A program made the position numbers and the translations under genes. A stretch of DNA of 64,000 nt from Streptococcus gallolyticus (lineage in GTDB: Bacteria; Bacillota; Bacilli; Lactobacillales; Streptococcaceae). The notes beneath the pieces were generated by a model, which was not told the DNA's origin, searched no databases, and saw only the letters and a program-made list of their open reading frames with translations. Below, in pieces: positions 27,236 to 36,308 of this stretch (positions within the stretch are counted from its first letter, which is position 1; every line of letters starts with the position of its first letter). The stretch spans positions 1 to 64,000 of the forward strand of contig NZ_NETH01000005.1 in assembly GCF_003337175.1 (NCBI RefSeq). The letters run 5' to 3'.

Positions 27236-29182
27236 TTATTGGGCATCTGGACGTGATTTGCGGTTAATGTCAGCTAGGATATTGTCAACAAATTCATCGA
27301 TTGCTTCTGTGTGAGTTTGTTTGCTTCCATAGCGACGAACGTTAACTGTCTTATCAGCCATTTCTTTGTCACCAACGATTAATTGGTAAGGGATTTTCTT
27401 AGTTTGGCTTTGACGGATTTTAAGTTGCATTTTTTCGTTACGTTCATCAACATCAACACGAACGCCTTTGTCGCGAAGAACTTTAGCAACTTCCCAAGCG
27501 TAGTCAACGTGAGCTTCGTTAGAAACTGGGATAACAGTTACTTGGTGTGGTGCAAGCCAGGTTGGGAAGGCACCTTTGTAGTTTTCAATCAAGATAGCTG
27601 TGAAACGTTCCATTGTTGAGATAACACCACGGTGAATCATAACTGGACGGTGTTCTTCACCATCAGCACCAATGTATGTCAAACCGAAACGTTCTGGAAG
27701 AAGGAAGTCAAGTTGGATAGTTGACAATGTTTCTTCGTTACCAAGAGCTGTTTTCACTTGAATATCAAGTTTTGGACCGTAAAAGGCTGCTTCACCTTCT
27801 GCTTCGAAGTAGTCAACACCCATTTCATCCAAGGCAGCTTTCAACATGGATTGTGCATTTTCCCACATTTCGTCGTCATCATAGTATTTGTGAGTGTCTT
27901 TAGGGTCACGTAGGGACAGACGGAAACGGTAGTCAGTTAAGTTGAAATCTTCGTAAACATCGATAATCAATTGAAGAGCTTTTTGGAACTCTTCTTGAAT
28001 TTGTTCAGGTGTTACGAATAAGTGACCATCGTTAAGTGACATTTCACGAACACGTTGAAGACCTGACAAAGCACCAGATTTTTCGTAACGGTGCATCATA
28101 CCGATTTCCGCAATACGGATTGGCAATTCACGGTATGAGTGGACATGGTGTTTGTAAACTTGGATGTGGTGTGGGCAGTTCATTGGACGAAGAACAAATT
28201 CTTCACCATCACCCATATCCATGGTTGGAAACATATCTTCACGGTAGTGGTCCCAGTGACCTGATGTTTTGTACAAATCAACTGAAGCCAAAGGTGGAGT
28301 ATAAACGTGAAGGTAGCCTGAAGCTACTTCTTTATCAACGATGTAGCGTTCCAACGTACGACGAATGGTTGCACCGTCTGGCAACCAGAATGGAAGACCT
28401 TGACCAACTTCTTGAGAAATCATGAACAAATCAAGTTCTTTACCAAGTTTACGGTGGTCACGTTCTTTAGCTTCTTGACGCTGTTTAAGATAAGCTTTAA
28501 GGTCTTTTTTGTCGAACCAAGCAGTACCGTAAACACGTTGCATCATCGCATTGTCGCTATTTCCACGCCAGTAAGCACCAGCGACGTTCAATAGGTGGAA
28601 AACTTGGATACGACCTGTTGAAGGCACGTGTGGACCACGGCAAAGGTCAGTGAATTCACCTTGTGAATAAACAGTAAGACCGCCTTCGTCTGCACCATGT
28701 TCTTCAATCAATTCAAGTTTGTAAGGGTCGTTTTTGAACAATTCACGCGCTTCATCAATTGTGATTTCTTTACGGATACATGGAAAGTTTTCTTTAACGA
28801 TTTTTTTCATTTCTTCTTCGATACGAGGAAGATCTTCATCAGAGATTTGACCAGCTTTGTTATCCGTATCGTAGTAGAAACCATCTTCAATAGCAGGACC
28901 TACACCAAGGCAAAGATCTGGGAAAAGACGTTTTGCTGCTTGTGCAAAAAGGTGAGCAGCTGAGTGACGTAAGATACCAAGAGCATCTTCGTGGTCAGGT
29001 GTCACGATTTCAATGCTACCGTCTTCAGTAATTTCACGGGTTGTATCAATCAATTGACCATTAAATTTACCAGCTAAGGCTTTTTTAGCTAGTGAATTGC
29101 TAATACTTTGAGCAATTTCAAAGGGTGTTACACCAGATTCAAATTCGCGCACAGCGCCATCTGGAAAAGTGATTTTAACCAT
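27236..29182 (-). CDS. thrS: Threonyl-tRNA synthetase
   Basis: A full-length 648-aa class II synthetase. The TGS domain covers residues 1-62. The editing/second additional domain has the metal motif [10 protein letters not shown] near residue 72. The catalytic core from about 240 to 535 has motif 2 ([17 protein letters not shown]) and motif 3 near [15 protein letters not shown]. The anticodon-binding domain occupies about 540-640. It charges tRNA-Thr. Regulation is by a T-box leader directly upstream. Confidence 0.98.
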   Translation of the reverse strand: MVKITFPDGAVREFESGVTPFEIAQSISNSLAKKALAGKFNGQLIDTTREITEDGSIEIVTPDHEDALGILRHSAAHLFAQAAKRLFPDLCLGVGPAIEDGFYYDTDNKAGQISDEDLPRIEEEMKKIVKENFPCIRKEITIDEARELFKNDPYKLELIEEHGADEGGLTVYSQGEFTDLCRGPHVPSTGRIQVFHLLNVAGAYWRGNSDNAMMQRVYGTAWFDKKDLKAYLKQRQEAKERDHRKLGKELDLFMISQEVGQGLPFWLPDGATIRRTLERYIVDKEVASGYLHVYTPPLASVDLYKTSGHWDHYREDMFPTMDMGDGEEFVLRPMNCPHHIQVYKHHVHSYRELPIRIAEIGMMHRYEKSGALSGLQRVREMSLNDGHLFVTPEQIQEEFQKALQLIIDVYEDFNLTDYRFRLSLRDPKDTHKYYDDDEMWENAQSMLKAALDEMGVDYFEAEGEAAFYGPKLDIQVKTALGNEETLSTIQLDFLLPERFGLTYIGADGEEHRPVMIHRGVISTMERFTAILIENYKGAFPTWLAPHQVTVIPVSNEAHVDYAWEVAKVLRDKGVRVDVDERNEKMQLKIRQSQTKKIPYQLIVGDKEMADKTVNVRRYGSKQTHTEAIDEFVDNILADINRKSRPDAQ

Positions 29183-29285
29183 ACTATTCTCCTTTTAATA
29201 ATTTACAATGTTGACAATTCCTTTTTGGGGAACCAAGCAAAAGGAATGTTATCAGCCTATGAGACTTTTCCTCGAGATAAAAGAA

Positions 29286-29499
29286 AAACGACGTCCCAAA
29301 AGGACGTCGTAACGTGGTTCCACCTTCATTTATCTACGACAAAAAAGAGTCGTAAACCTCAAATTAGCTATATCGTAGCTACCGTTTTATGTTTGCATAA
29401 AAGCAAGGAAGTAGTATTGAATCAGCCAACCCTGCGCCCTTCTCACCAACCGGCACTCGCTCTAAAGGTTTAACCCTGTTCAACTTGTCTTCGTAAGTT
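29286..29499 (-). promoter_or_regulatory. T-box riboswitch leader of thrS
   Basis: Read on the minus strand, the leader contains a long Stem I region (29499 down to about 29390), with the AGCGAGTGCCGGTTGG and AGGGTTGG-like elements and a candidate Thr codon (ACT) near 29411-29417. It then shows the T-box GGTGGAACCACG (29314-29325). A terminator helix ACGACGTCC/GGACGTCGT (29289-29311) with a T-run follows. Uncharged tRNA-Thr should stabilise the antiterminator and let thrS be read. Confidence 0.92.
29289..29311 (-). terminator. T-box-controlled terminator before thrS
   Basis: ACGACGTCC and GGACGTCGT form a perfect nine-base-pair stem, followed on the minus strand by a T-rich tail. It lies just after the T-box sequence, so it competes with the antiterminator. 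Confidence 0.9.
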
Positions 29500-29527
29500 A
29501 TTATAGCACGAATAATTTATTTTTCAA
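29500..29527 (-). promoter_or_regulatory. Promoter of the thrS T-box transcript
   Basis: On the minus strand, TTGAAA (29527-29522) and TATAAT (29505-29500) are separated by 16 bases. This places the transcript start just before Stem I. Confidence 0.7.
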
Positions 29528-29531
29528 GAAC

Positions 29532-30866
29532 TTAATCAATGAAATCTCGAATTGAATTAATTAATCGTTTTGGAGCCTTGACAACTTTGGCTGATGTTTT
29601 AGCCGTCGCCTTAATAGCTTTGGCTGGTATTTTGACAGCTGATTGAGCAAAATTAATGGTTGTTTTTTTATCTTGGCTTCGCACTGTCAATGATAATTTT
29701 GATTTTTTCTTATTTTTGGCTGAAATCAAGACATCTAAATAAAAGGCATAGACTGATTTTCCAAAATGCTCTGCTGAAATAGCGTACATTTTTTCTTTGT
29801 ATGCCCTTTCATCCATTGCTGGTGTATCGGCAATCGCATCTAAAATTGCATCTGCTATATCTCTTTCATGATAAAAGAGTGTCCCGAACATCTTTTGGTC
29901 AATAATATCATCCAAGTAAGGATTACCATGAGCAATGACAGGTGTTCCGCTGGCAAGGCTTTCTGTGTAGGTCAATCCTTGTGTCTCACTAGTAGAAGCT
30001 GAAATAAAGAAATCACTTGCCTTATAATACAAAGCTGTCTCGTCATGTGGAACCATTCCTGTAAAAATCACAGCTTCTTCAATGCCCAACTCTGCTACCA
30101 AATCTTTCAAATCTTGAAGATAAGGACCATCACCAACAACAACTAACTTAGCACGTCTATTTTCCGACAAAACTTCTGGAAATTGTTTTAGGATAGCTTG
30201 GATATTTTTTTCATAAGAAACACGTGACAAGCTAAGCAGCATGGTTTCGTCAGCAGCAATACCTAATTTATCGCGGAGAGCTTTAGCATCTTCTGCTGTA
30301 ATATCCTTGCGTTCATATTCTTCCACACGAATACCTGTCGGGATAACACGTTTAGGAATTTTAATATCGTAACCGTCTAATAGATTTAAAACAATACGTG
30401 ATGGGCAAATAACACCGTCTAAATCGTTCAAATAACCGCGAATAATGTACTTAACCATGCCAGGTTTGATGATTTTCCCTTTGGCAATGTAACCAACATA
30501 ATCCTCATACTGAGTATGATAAGTGTGTACCGCAGGAATGCGGAGTGCAGCAGCAATCATTTTCCCTAAAACACCAACACTAAATTCAGTCTGGGTGTGA
30601 ATAATATCCAACTGATACTGCTTTGCTATTTTATAAGACGAAATTAACCCACGATAAACCACACGGCGGTCAGTAAACGACACAAAAGGAACACTAGGCA
30701 GACGAATAATCGTTGGATCCTCATAGCGTTTAACGGCTTTATCAGTGGTAGTAAATATATAAACCTCGTGTCCCTCTTTTTCCAATTCTTCTTTTAGGGT
30801 GCAAATGCTTGTTGAAACCCCTGAAACTTGAGGGAAATAGGTATCTGTAAAAAGACCTATTCTCAT
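29532..30866 (-). CDS. GT4 glycosyltransferase, probable glucosyl-diacylglycerol synthase
   Basis: A 444-aa retaining glycosyltransferase of the GT4 family. The N-terminal domain starts MRIGLFTDTYFPQVSGVSTS, and the C-terminal domain has SRVSYEKNIQAIL and the donor-binding ESLASGTPVIAHGNPYL near residue 300. A basic C-terminal tail (about 385-444, rich in Lys) suits attachment to the membrane surface. In pneumococcus an equivalent neighbour of cpoA makes monoglucosyl-diacylglycerol. That function is inferred from synteny and similarity. It begins one base after the cpoA-like stop. Confidence 0.85.
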   Translation of the reverse strand: MRIGLFTDTYFPQVSGVSTSICTLKEELEKEGHEVYIFTTTDKAVKRYEDPTIIRLPSVPFVSFTDRRVVYRGLISSYKIAKQYQLDIIHTQTEFSVGVLGKMIAAALRIPAVHTYHTQYEDYVGYIAKGKIIKPGMVKYIIRGYLNDLDGVICPSRIVLNLLDGYDIKIPKRVIPTGIRVEEYERKDITAEDAKALRDKLGIAADETMLLSLSRVSYEKNIQAILKQFPEVLSENRRAKLVVVGDGPYLQDLKDLVAELGIEEAVIFTGMVPHDETALYYKASDFFISASTSETQGLTYTESLASGTPVIAHGNPYLDDIIDQKMFGTLFYHERDIADAILDAIADTPAMDERAYKEKMYAISAEHFGKSVYAFYLDVLISAKNKKKSKLSLTVRSQDKKTTINFAQSAVKIPAKAIKATAKTSAKVVKAPKRLINSIRDFID

Positions 30867-30867
30867 T

Positions 30868-31866
30868 TTACAACTCCATTACTTTTTCATAGACGTCAAC
30901 TAATTCATGAGCAACTTTATTGATACTACGGCTTGCAGCCACTTTGTAGCCTGCTTCTTGTTTTTGACTTTTTCCTGCTAAGACTTTTTGGAGCGCTCCT
31001 ACAAATCCGTCAACGTCAGTCGCTAATTCTGCACAACTTTCATCTACCCAGCCGTGATAAACAGGAATATCACGTAGCACGACGTGTTGGTGGCTAGCAA
31101 GAGCTTCCAAGACAACAATTCCTTCGGTTTCCTCACGACTTGGGAAGAAAAAGGCATCTGCTCCGCTCATTGCTCCCTCAAACACATCACCTTTAATGTA
31201 ACCAGCAAAGGTCACATTTGACGGATGTTTACGAGTCACAATGCTTCTGACTTTATGTGGAATAACCCATTTATTTGTTTCACCGAACCAGATAAAACGG
31301 ACGTCTGGCATTTGTTCTGCGACTTTTACAAATTCATCAATGCCCTTGCGCATGAAATAAAGCCCAGCACAAACAACAACTTTTTCATCTAGTTTAATAT
31401 CAAAATAACGACGGAAAGCTTCTTCTTTGGTAGAATCTGGAACATAGCGTGACAAATCAATGCCATTTGAAACAGCGTAAATTGGGTGTTTAATGCCATA
31501 ACCTGCAATCAAAGATTTTGAGTATTCCGTAGGTGTAATAATCGCATCCGCTTTTTGATAAAAACGGCAAAGATACCATCTAAAAATCGGTGATACTAAA
31601 TTTGAACCAATGAATGAATCACGAAAGTCTTCTTCGGTTGAATGACCGTGCATAAGCACTTTTTTACCAGCTCTTTTAGATTTCATCAACAGATGCCAGC
31701 TTTTAAGCCCATAAGTATTAATGTGTACTAAATCATAATCGTCTTTCGGATTAGTTGTATAGTCTTGCCCTACCATTGTAAGGGCACGCTCTTGATGCTT
31801 AATCGCACGTCCGATGCCAGATTTTCTTAAAAAATTTTCGGCTTCCAAATACAATAAAACTTTCAT
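30868..31866 (-). CDS. cpoA: GT4 glycosyltransferase, CpoA-like
   Basis: A 332-aa GT4 enzyme starting MKVLLYLEAENFLRKSGIGR. The donor-binding C-terminal domain contains GLYFMRKGIDEFVKVAEQ and FFFPSREETEGIVVLEALAS near residue 240-255. CpoA of pneumococcus adds galactose to glucosyl-diacylglycerol at the inner membrane face. The position between ccpA and the second glycosyltransferase supports the same role. It probably shares a transcript with the following gene. The exact sugar donor cannot be read from the sequence. Confidence 0.83.
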   Translation of the reverse strand: MKVLLYLEAENFLRKSGIGRAIKHQERALTMVGQDYTTNPKDDYDLVHINTYGLKSWHLLMKSKRAGKKVLMHGHSTEEDFRDSFIGSNLVSPIFRWYLCRFYQKADAIITPTEYSKSLIAGYGIKHPIYAVSNGIDLSRYVPDSTKEEAFRRYFDIKLDEKVVVCAGLYFMRKGIDEFVKVAEQMPDVRFIWFGETNKWVIPHKVRSIVTRKHPSNVTFAGYIKGDVFEGAMSGADAFFFPSREETEGIVVLEALASHQHVVLRDIPVYHGWVDESCAELATDVDGFVGALQKVLAGKSQKQEAGYKVAASRSINKVAHELVDVYEKVMEL

Positions 31867-31911
31867 AACACCTATTATAGCTTATTTTGTCTTTTTTTTC
31901 ACCAAGAGTCA

Positions 31912-31937
31912 AAAAATCAGTCCGAGGACTGATTTTT
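31912..31937 (-). terminator. Terminator after ccpA
   Basis: AAAAATCAGTC and GACTGATTTTT form a perfect stem with a CGAG loop, flanked by A and T runs. It lies 24 bases after the ccpA stop and separates ccpA from the glycosyltransferase genes. Confidence 0.85.
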
Positions 31938-31960
31938 AATTTGATATAACTAGTCAACTA

Positions 31961-32962
31961 TTAACGTGTTGTACCACGTGTTGTAAGACCGTGGTTAAGA
32001 AGAATTTCTTTTTCTTCGAGTTCCTCTTTGTTCATGATTTTAGTCAACATACGCATGCTGACAGCACCAAGGTCATAAACTGGTTGGCTGATTGAGCTAA
32101 GGTTTGGACGTGTGTATGATGTGATTGGTGAATCATTGCTTGTGATGATTTCAAAGTCTTCTGGAACTTTTCTGCCAGCTTCGAACAAGCCATTCAACAA
32201 TCCTGCTGCCAATTCGTCTTCGGCAACAAAGGCTGCTGTTGCGCCAGAATTAATCACACGTTGTGCAAGTTCAAATCCGTCCTTATAGTTGTAATTAGCT
32301 TCAAAGACAAAGCCTTCTTTGAACGATAAGCCATTTTTTTCAAGACCTTCTTTGTAACCAGCTAAACGCACTTTACCATTGATATCATCGATAAGTGGAC
32401 CAGAAACAAAGGCGATTTCTTTATTGTTTTTAGCCAAAATATCAACAACATCAGCAACGGCTGCTTTGTAGTCAATATTAACACTTGGGAGTTGGTGTTC
32501 TAAGTCAACTGTACCCGCAAGTACAACTGGTGTGCGTGAGCGAGAGAACTCTGCACGAATTTTTTCAGTCAAATGATGTCCCATGAAGATAATACCGTCA
32601 ACTTGTTTAGCAAACAAGGTGTTAACAACGTTAACTTCCTTATCATCATCTTCATCACTTGAAGCAAGTACGATATTGTACTTGTACATAGCGGCAATAT
32701 CATCAATCCCTTTAGCAAGAATTGAGAAATAGCTGTTAGCAATATTAGGGATAACAACACCTACTGTTGTTGTCTTTTTACTTGCTAAACCGCGGGCAAC
32801 GGCATTTGGACGATAATCCAAACGATCAATAACTTCAAGGACTTTTTTACGTGTGTTTTCCTTTACGTTTTTATTGCCATTTACAACACGACTAACTGTT
32901 GCCATAGAGACGCCTGCTTCTCGGGCAACGTCATAAATTGTAATCGTATCATCAGTGTTCAT
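31961..32962 (-). CDS. ccpA: Catabolite control protein A
   Basis: A 333-aa LacI/GalR regulator. The helix-turn-helix is TIYDVAREAGVSMATVSRVV (residues 8-27), followed by the hinge helix RPNAVARGLA and the sugar-binding fold. The divergent pepQ neighbour is the conserved streptococcal arrangement. CcpA with HPr(Ser-P) binds cre sites to repress or activate carbon genes. Three sites in this window match the cre consensus at 14 or 15 of 15 positions upstream of the PTS clusters (41785, 45080, 53883), and one lies upstream of ccpA itself. Confidence 0.97.
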   Translation of the reverse strand: MNTDDTITIYDVAREAGVSMATVSRVVNGNKNVKENTRKKVLEVIDRLDYRPNAVARGLASKKTTTVGVVIPNIANSYFSILAKGIDDIAAMYKYNIVLASSDEDDDKEVNVVNTLFAKQVDGIIFMGHHLTEKIRAEFSRSRTPVVLAGTVDLEHQLPSVNIDYKAAVADVVDILAKNNKEIAFVSGPLIDDINGKVRLAGYKEGLEKNGLSFKEGFVFEANYNYKDGFELAQRVINSGATAAFVAEDELAAGLLNGLFEAGRKVPEDFEIITSNDSPITSYTRPNLSSISQPVYDLGAVSMRMLTKIMNKEELEEKEILLNHGLTTRGTTR

Positions 32963-33004
32963 TATTAGACTTCCTTTCTATTTGAAAATTTCGCTTTCAC
33001 GAAT

Positions 33005-33033
33005 ATTTTATCATCTTTTGGAAACACTTTCAA
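33005..33033 (-). promoter_or_regulatory. ccpA promoter overlapped by a cre-like site
   Basis: On the minus strand, TTGAAA (33033-33028) and TAAAAT (33010-33005) are 17 bases apart. A cre-like sequence, TTGGAAACACTTTCA on the plus strand at 33018-33032, matches the consensus WTGNAANCGNWNNCA at 14 of 15 positions and overlaps the promoter. This suggests autoregulation. Confidence 0.65.
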
Positions 33034-33222
33034 GGGGTAAGTGGTCTTTTTTGAAAACTTTTCATATATTGTAAGCGTTTAATTGGTTGATTTCTGTGTC
33101 AAACTACTTGAAAAGTCAAATTTTGAGGCTTTTCAAAATAATTTGTGAAATTTTTCGTTAGAATTATAGAAAAACTTCTTTTTATCTCATTTGCTATTTT
33201 TTTGTCTGTAAGTTCACTTTTT

Positions 33223-33251
33223 TTGACTCAAGTCTTGATTTTTTCTACTTT
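33223..33251 (+). promoter_or_regulatory. pepQ promoter
   Basis: TTGACT at 33223-33228 and TACTTT at 33246-33251 are 17 bases apart, and the expected start lies about 30 bases before the ATG. The rest of the 327-base ccpA-pepQ gap (32963-33289) contains A/T-rich spacer and an inverted repeat TGAAAACTTTTCA at 33052-33064. Confidence 0.55.
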
Positions 33252-33289
33252 TTTTGAAAAAATGGGGTTAATTAGAAAGAAGGTTTTTC

Positions 33290-34375
33290 ATGTCAAAATT
33301 AAATCAAATCCGCTCATATCTTAGTCAAGAAAAAGCTAAGATTGCTGTTTTTTCTGACCCTGTTACTGTAAATTATTTAACGGGATTTTACTGTGACCCA
33401 CACGAACGCCAAATGTTCCTTTTTGTGTATAGCGACCGTGAACCCGTGCTTTTCGTTCCTGCGCTTGAAGTGGCACGCGCAAGCCAAATCGTCGCTTTCC
33501 CTGTTTTTGGTTACATGGATTCTGAAAATCCTTGGCAAAAAATCAAATCAAGTCTGCCTTCAACTGGCAGCGCGAAAGTTTTTGCTGAATTTGACAACCT
33601 CAATGTGACAAAATTCCAAGGTTTGCAAACTGTTTTTGACGGACGTTTTGAAGACTTGACACCATTTATTCAAAAAATGCGTCTCATCAAATCACAAGAT
33701 GAAATCGAAAAAATGCTAATCGCTGGTCAGTTTGCTGATAAAGCGGTTCAAGTTGGTTTTGATAATATTTCATTAGACAATACAGAGACTGACGTTATTG
33801 CCATGATTGAATTTGAAATGAAAAAACAAGGTGTTGAAAAAATGAGTTTTGACACTATGGTCTTAACTGGAAATAATGCTGCTAATCCACATGGTATCCC
33901 TGGTACTAACAAAATTGAAAATAACTCACTACTCTTATTTGACCTTGGAACAGATATGCATGGCTACGCTAGTGATATGACGCGTACTGTTGCCGTTGGT
34001 AAACCTGACCAATTCAAAAAAGATATTTACGAACTTTGCTTAGAAGCCCAATTAACAGCTCAAGAATTCATCAAACCTGGTGTTCTTGCTAGCGAAGTTG
34101 ATGCTGCTGCACGTAATGTCATTGAAAAAGCAGGCTACGGTGACTACTTCAACCACCGTCTTGGACATGGTATCGGCATGACTTGCCACGAATTTCCTTC
34201 AATCATGGAAGGTAACGATATGGAAATTCAAGAAGGCATGTGCTTCTCTGTCGAACCTGGCATTTACATCCCCGGAAAAGTTGGCGTACGTATCGAAGAT
34301 TGCGGACACGTCACAAAATCTGGCTTTGAAGTCTTTACACACACACCAAAAGAATTGCTTTATTTTGAAGGATAA
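33290..34375 (+). CDS. pepQ: Xaa-Pro dipeptidase PepQ
   Basis: A 361-aa M24-family metallopeptidase. The N-terminal creatinase-like domain covers residues 1-125. The catalytic domain carries the five metal ligands: Asp in LLLFDLGTDMHGYASDMTRT (two Asp), His in HRLGHGIGM near 288, Glu in VEPGIY near 323, and Glu in GVRIEDCG near 337. It splits dipeptides with C-terminal proline in the cytosol. The AGAAGG site precedes the ATG. It is divergent from ccpA. Confidence 0.95.
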   Translation: MSKLNQIRSYLSQEKAKIAVFSDPVTVNYLTGFYCDPHERQMFLFVYSDREPVLFVPALEVARASQIVAFPVFGYMDSENPWQKIKSSLPSTGSAKVFAEFDNLNVTKFQGLQTVFDGRFEDLTPFIQKMRLIKSQDEIEKMLIAGQFADKAVQVGFDNISLDNTETDVIAMIEFEMKKQGVEKMSFDTMVLTGNNAANPHGIPGTNKIENNSLLLFDLGTDMHGYASDMTRTVAVGKPDQFKKDIYELCLEAQLTAQEFIKPGVLASEVDAAARNVIEKAGYGDYFNHRLGHGIGMTCHEFPSIMEGNDMEIQEGMCFSVEPGIYIPGKVGVRIEDCGHVTKSGFEVFTHTPKELLYFEG

Positions 34376-34383
34376 TACACAAA

Positions 34384-34405
34384 AACCAAGCCAAATGGCT
34401 TGGTT
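34384..34405 (+). terminator. Hairpin after pepQ
   Basis: AACCAAGCC pairs exactly with GGCTTGGTT around a four-base loop, nine bases after the pepQ stop. The run of T is missing, so termination may depend on the next two hairpins (34405-34466). Confidence 0.6.
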
Positions 34406-34442
34406 CAGACTGAAGACAAACCCTATTTCTGAGGTTTGTCTT
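34405..34442 (-). repeat. 38-nt dispersed intergenic repeat, copy 2
   Basis: This is the exact reverse complement of 683-720. It lies between the converging pepQ and lipoprotein genes and is followed by a second hairpin, AGTCTCC/GGAGACT, at 34450-34466. As in copy 1, a variable short hairpin sits beside the conserved one. Confidence 0.85.
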
Positions 34443-34491
34443 CAATCTGAGTCTCCACTGGAGACTTTATTTGTCTCACTCCCTTTTATTA

Positions 34492-36252
34492 TTAACGACC
34501 GCCTTGGTAGCCTTCGTTAATAAAGGTTTGCCATGGCCATCTCAAGTGTTCTTCCCAAGTGTCACCGAGAATGAAGCCAGATTTAACTGTCATATTGGTA
34601 ACATCTTTTGGAGCTTTAATAGCTGATTCAGCTTGTGAATAAACTTTGGTGAAAGTCACATCTTGTCCGTTTATACTTTTGACTTCTGTCTGATTATACT
34701 GACGTGTTAAATAGATAGTGTTATCAAGCAATTGAAGATTTGTATCAGTTGAGGCATCGTAGCTTGTCGCTGACGCTTCATCAACTAAGCTGCCACCATT
34801 TGCTTCTGAATAATAGCGTGTTTCACCGTCTATCTCAGTAGATAAAGTATAAGTTGGGGTATTAAAAATCTGTTGCCAATTTTCTAGCCCATCTAAGCCA
34901 TAGATTGTCCATGTTTGTGTGCCTGTCTGACCACCTGCCATAACATTATAAACATAAACACTAGCAATGCTGTAATCATGCGAAATAGCGTCAACTTTGT
35001 ATTCATCCTCATCCCATATCAAATGCTTCTTGGCAACTTCAACCGTCAGCGTTTGGTAAACCGGGGTATATGCCCAATAAGTATAATTAACATGAATCGT
35101 TGTTCGATTTTTCTTGGTTTCAATCGTAAAATCATCACCAGCCGTTAGAGTCAAGGTGTCACCATATTGACTTTTCATCGTTAAAGTAAGGTCTTTAACT
35201 TTCAGCTTAGAGGCATCAAAACCATTTGCCCAATCAATAATGAGATCATCTGTGTAATCATCACAAAGAACTGAAGTATTATTTTCAGCTGTTGTTGACC
35301 ATTTAGCCACATCATTAGCGTAAATACTTCCGTCATCAACCTCAAAGGTTCTACCGTAACAATAAACATCCGCCGTAAATGTTTCAATACTTACAGGCAA
35401 ACCGTTGTATTCTAAACCTGATAATTTAAAATTTAAATGGTAATTACCATTACCGTCGCCACCGATTTCTGACCAGTTGCGACCACCTCCGTTTTCGCCA
35501 AGTTCGTATCCTGAATTGGTTATTTGCAAATCATCTGGTTCAATGGTGTAGCTGATACTTCCATTTTTCATTTTAGTTGATAAACCTTGGTCGCTATAGG
35601 TGTAATCACTAGTGTAGTAACCGTCTCCTTCTGCCAATACAATTTTAGCAGCCTCGGTATTCATTAAGCTACTGTCTGCTTCGTCACCATCAACTGTGAA
35701 TTGGAAAGTTATTTGATTTTCTGTAAAGGTTAGACCGTCTTCTTGTGTTACTTCTCCCTCAATAGTGCCGTTAACACTTACTTTTGGAATAACGTATTTC
35801 CCAATTTTAGCACTTGTTTCACTATAATGTGCGTGATTGTCGCCAGTTCCTACAATGCTACTGGAGTCTGGCATAATATAAAGACTTGCTCCACCATTGC
35901 TTGAAAATCCTGTGATTTTACTACTATCAATAGTAATGGTAATAGCTGAAGAATCACTATCAACAGCCGTTATTTGAGCAACTCCAGAGGTATCTGTTAA
36001 AGCTTGCTTGTCTGATTTCAAAACAAGCCAGTCGGTAACGTCTTGACCTTCTTGAACACTGAATCCCCACGTATCTGTTGCGTTCAATGTTACTTCATAT
36101 TGATTGTCTGTAGTGATTTCTATCGGATTTGAGGTCACTTCAAAATAGGTACTAGCACTTTTAGAGCTACTCGAACTTGAAGAATTTGTTTGAGTTTGAC
36201 AAGCTGCTAATACTACTAGCCCTAAAAGAGATAAAATCATCACTTTCTTCAT
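34492..36252 (-). CDS. Large lipoprotein of unknown function (586 aa)
   Basis: The N-terminus MKKVMILSLLGLVVLAACQ is a lipoprotein signal with the cleavage site LAA-C19, followed by a Ser-rich linker. The mature part is acidic, rich in Thr, Ser, Asp and aromatic residues, and has the look of several beta-sandwich domains. Repeated stretches such as DLTLTMKSQYGDTLTLTAGD and segments rich in Tyr/Trp could bind carbohydrate. I do not recognise a family. It is the last gene of the leftward PTS/ceramidase-like cluster, after a gap of 56 bases with a possible attenuator, so it may capture or process the substrate of that pathway outside the cell. Confidence 0.8.
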   Translation of the reverse strand: MKKVMILSLLGLVVLAACQTQTNSSSSSSSKSASTYFEVTSNPIEITTDNQYEVTLNATDTWGFSVQEGQDVTDWLVLKSDKQALTDTSGVAQITAVDSDSSAITITIDSSKITGFSSNGGASLYIMPDSSSIVGTGDNHAHYSETSAKIGKYVIPKVSVNGTIEGEVTQEDGLTFTENQITFQFTVDGDEADSSLMNTEAAKIVLAEGDGYYTSDYTYSDQGLSTKMKNGSISYTIEPDDLQITNSGYELGENGGGRNWSEIGGDGNGNYHLNFKLSGLEYNGLPVSIETFTADVYCYGRTFEVDDGSIYANDVAKWSTTAENNTSVLCDDYTDDLIIDWANGFDASKLKVKDLTLTMKSQYGDTLTLTAGDDFTIETKKNRTTIHVNYTYWAYTPVYQTLTVEVAKKHLIWDEDEYKVDAISHDYSIASVYVYNVMAGGQTGTQTWTIYGLDGLENWQQIFNTPTYTLSTEIDGETRYYSEANGGSLVDEASATSYDASTDTNLQLLDNTIYLTRQYNQTEVKSINGQDVTFTKVYSQAESAIKAPKDVTNMTVKSGFILGDTWEEHLRWPWQTFINEGYQGGR

Positions 36253-36265
36253 CTTATTCTCCTTG

Positions 36266-36300
36266 TAAAAAGAAGAGTTAGCGTAGCGTCTCCAACTCTT
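36266..36300 (-). terminator. Possible attenuator between the PTS gene and lipoprotein gene
   Basis: On the minus strand, AAGAGTT (36300-36294) and AACTCTT (36279-36273) flank a GC-rich loop, and CTTTTT follows. The structure lies in the 56-base gap before the lipoprotein gene and could reduce, without abolishing, its expression. Confidence 0.5.
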
Positions 36301-36308
36301 TTTTGGTT

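Noticed and set aside
33070-33085. TTGTAAGCGTTTAAT as a second cre near ccpA
   Set aside because: It lacks the final CA of the consensus (13 of 15). The site at 33018-33032 is better and overlaps the promoter.
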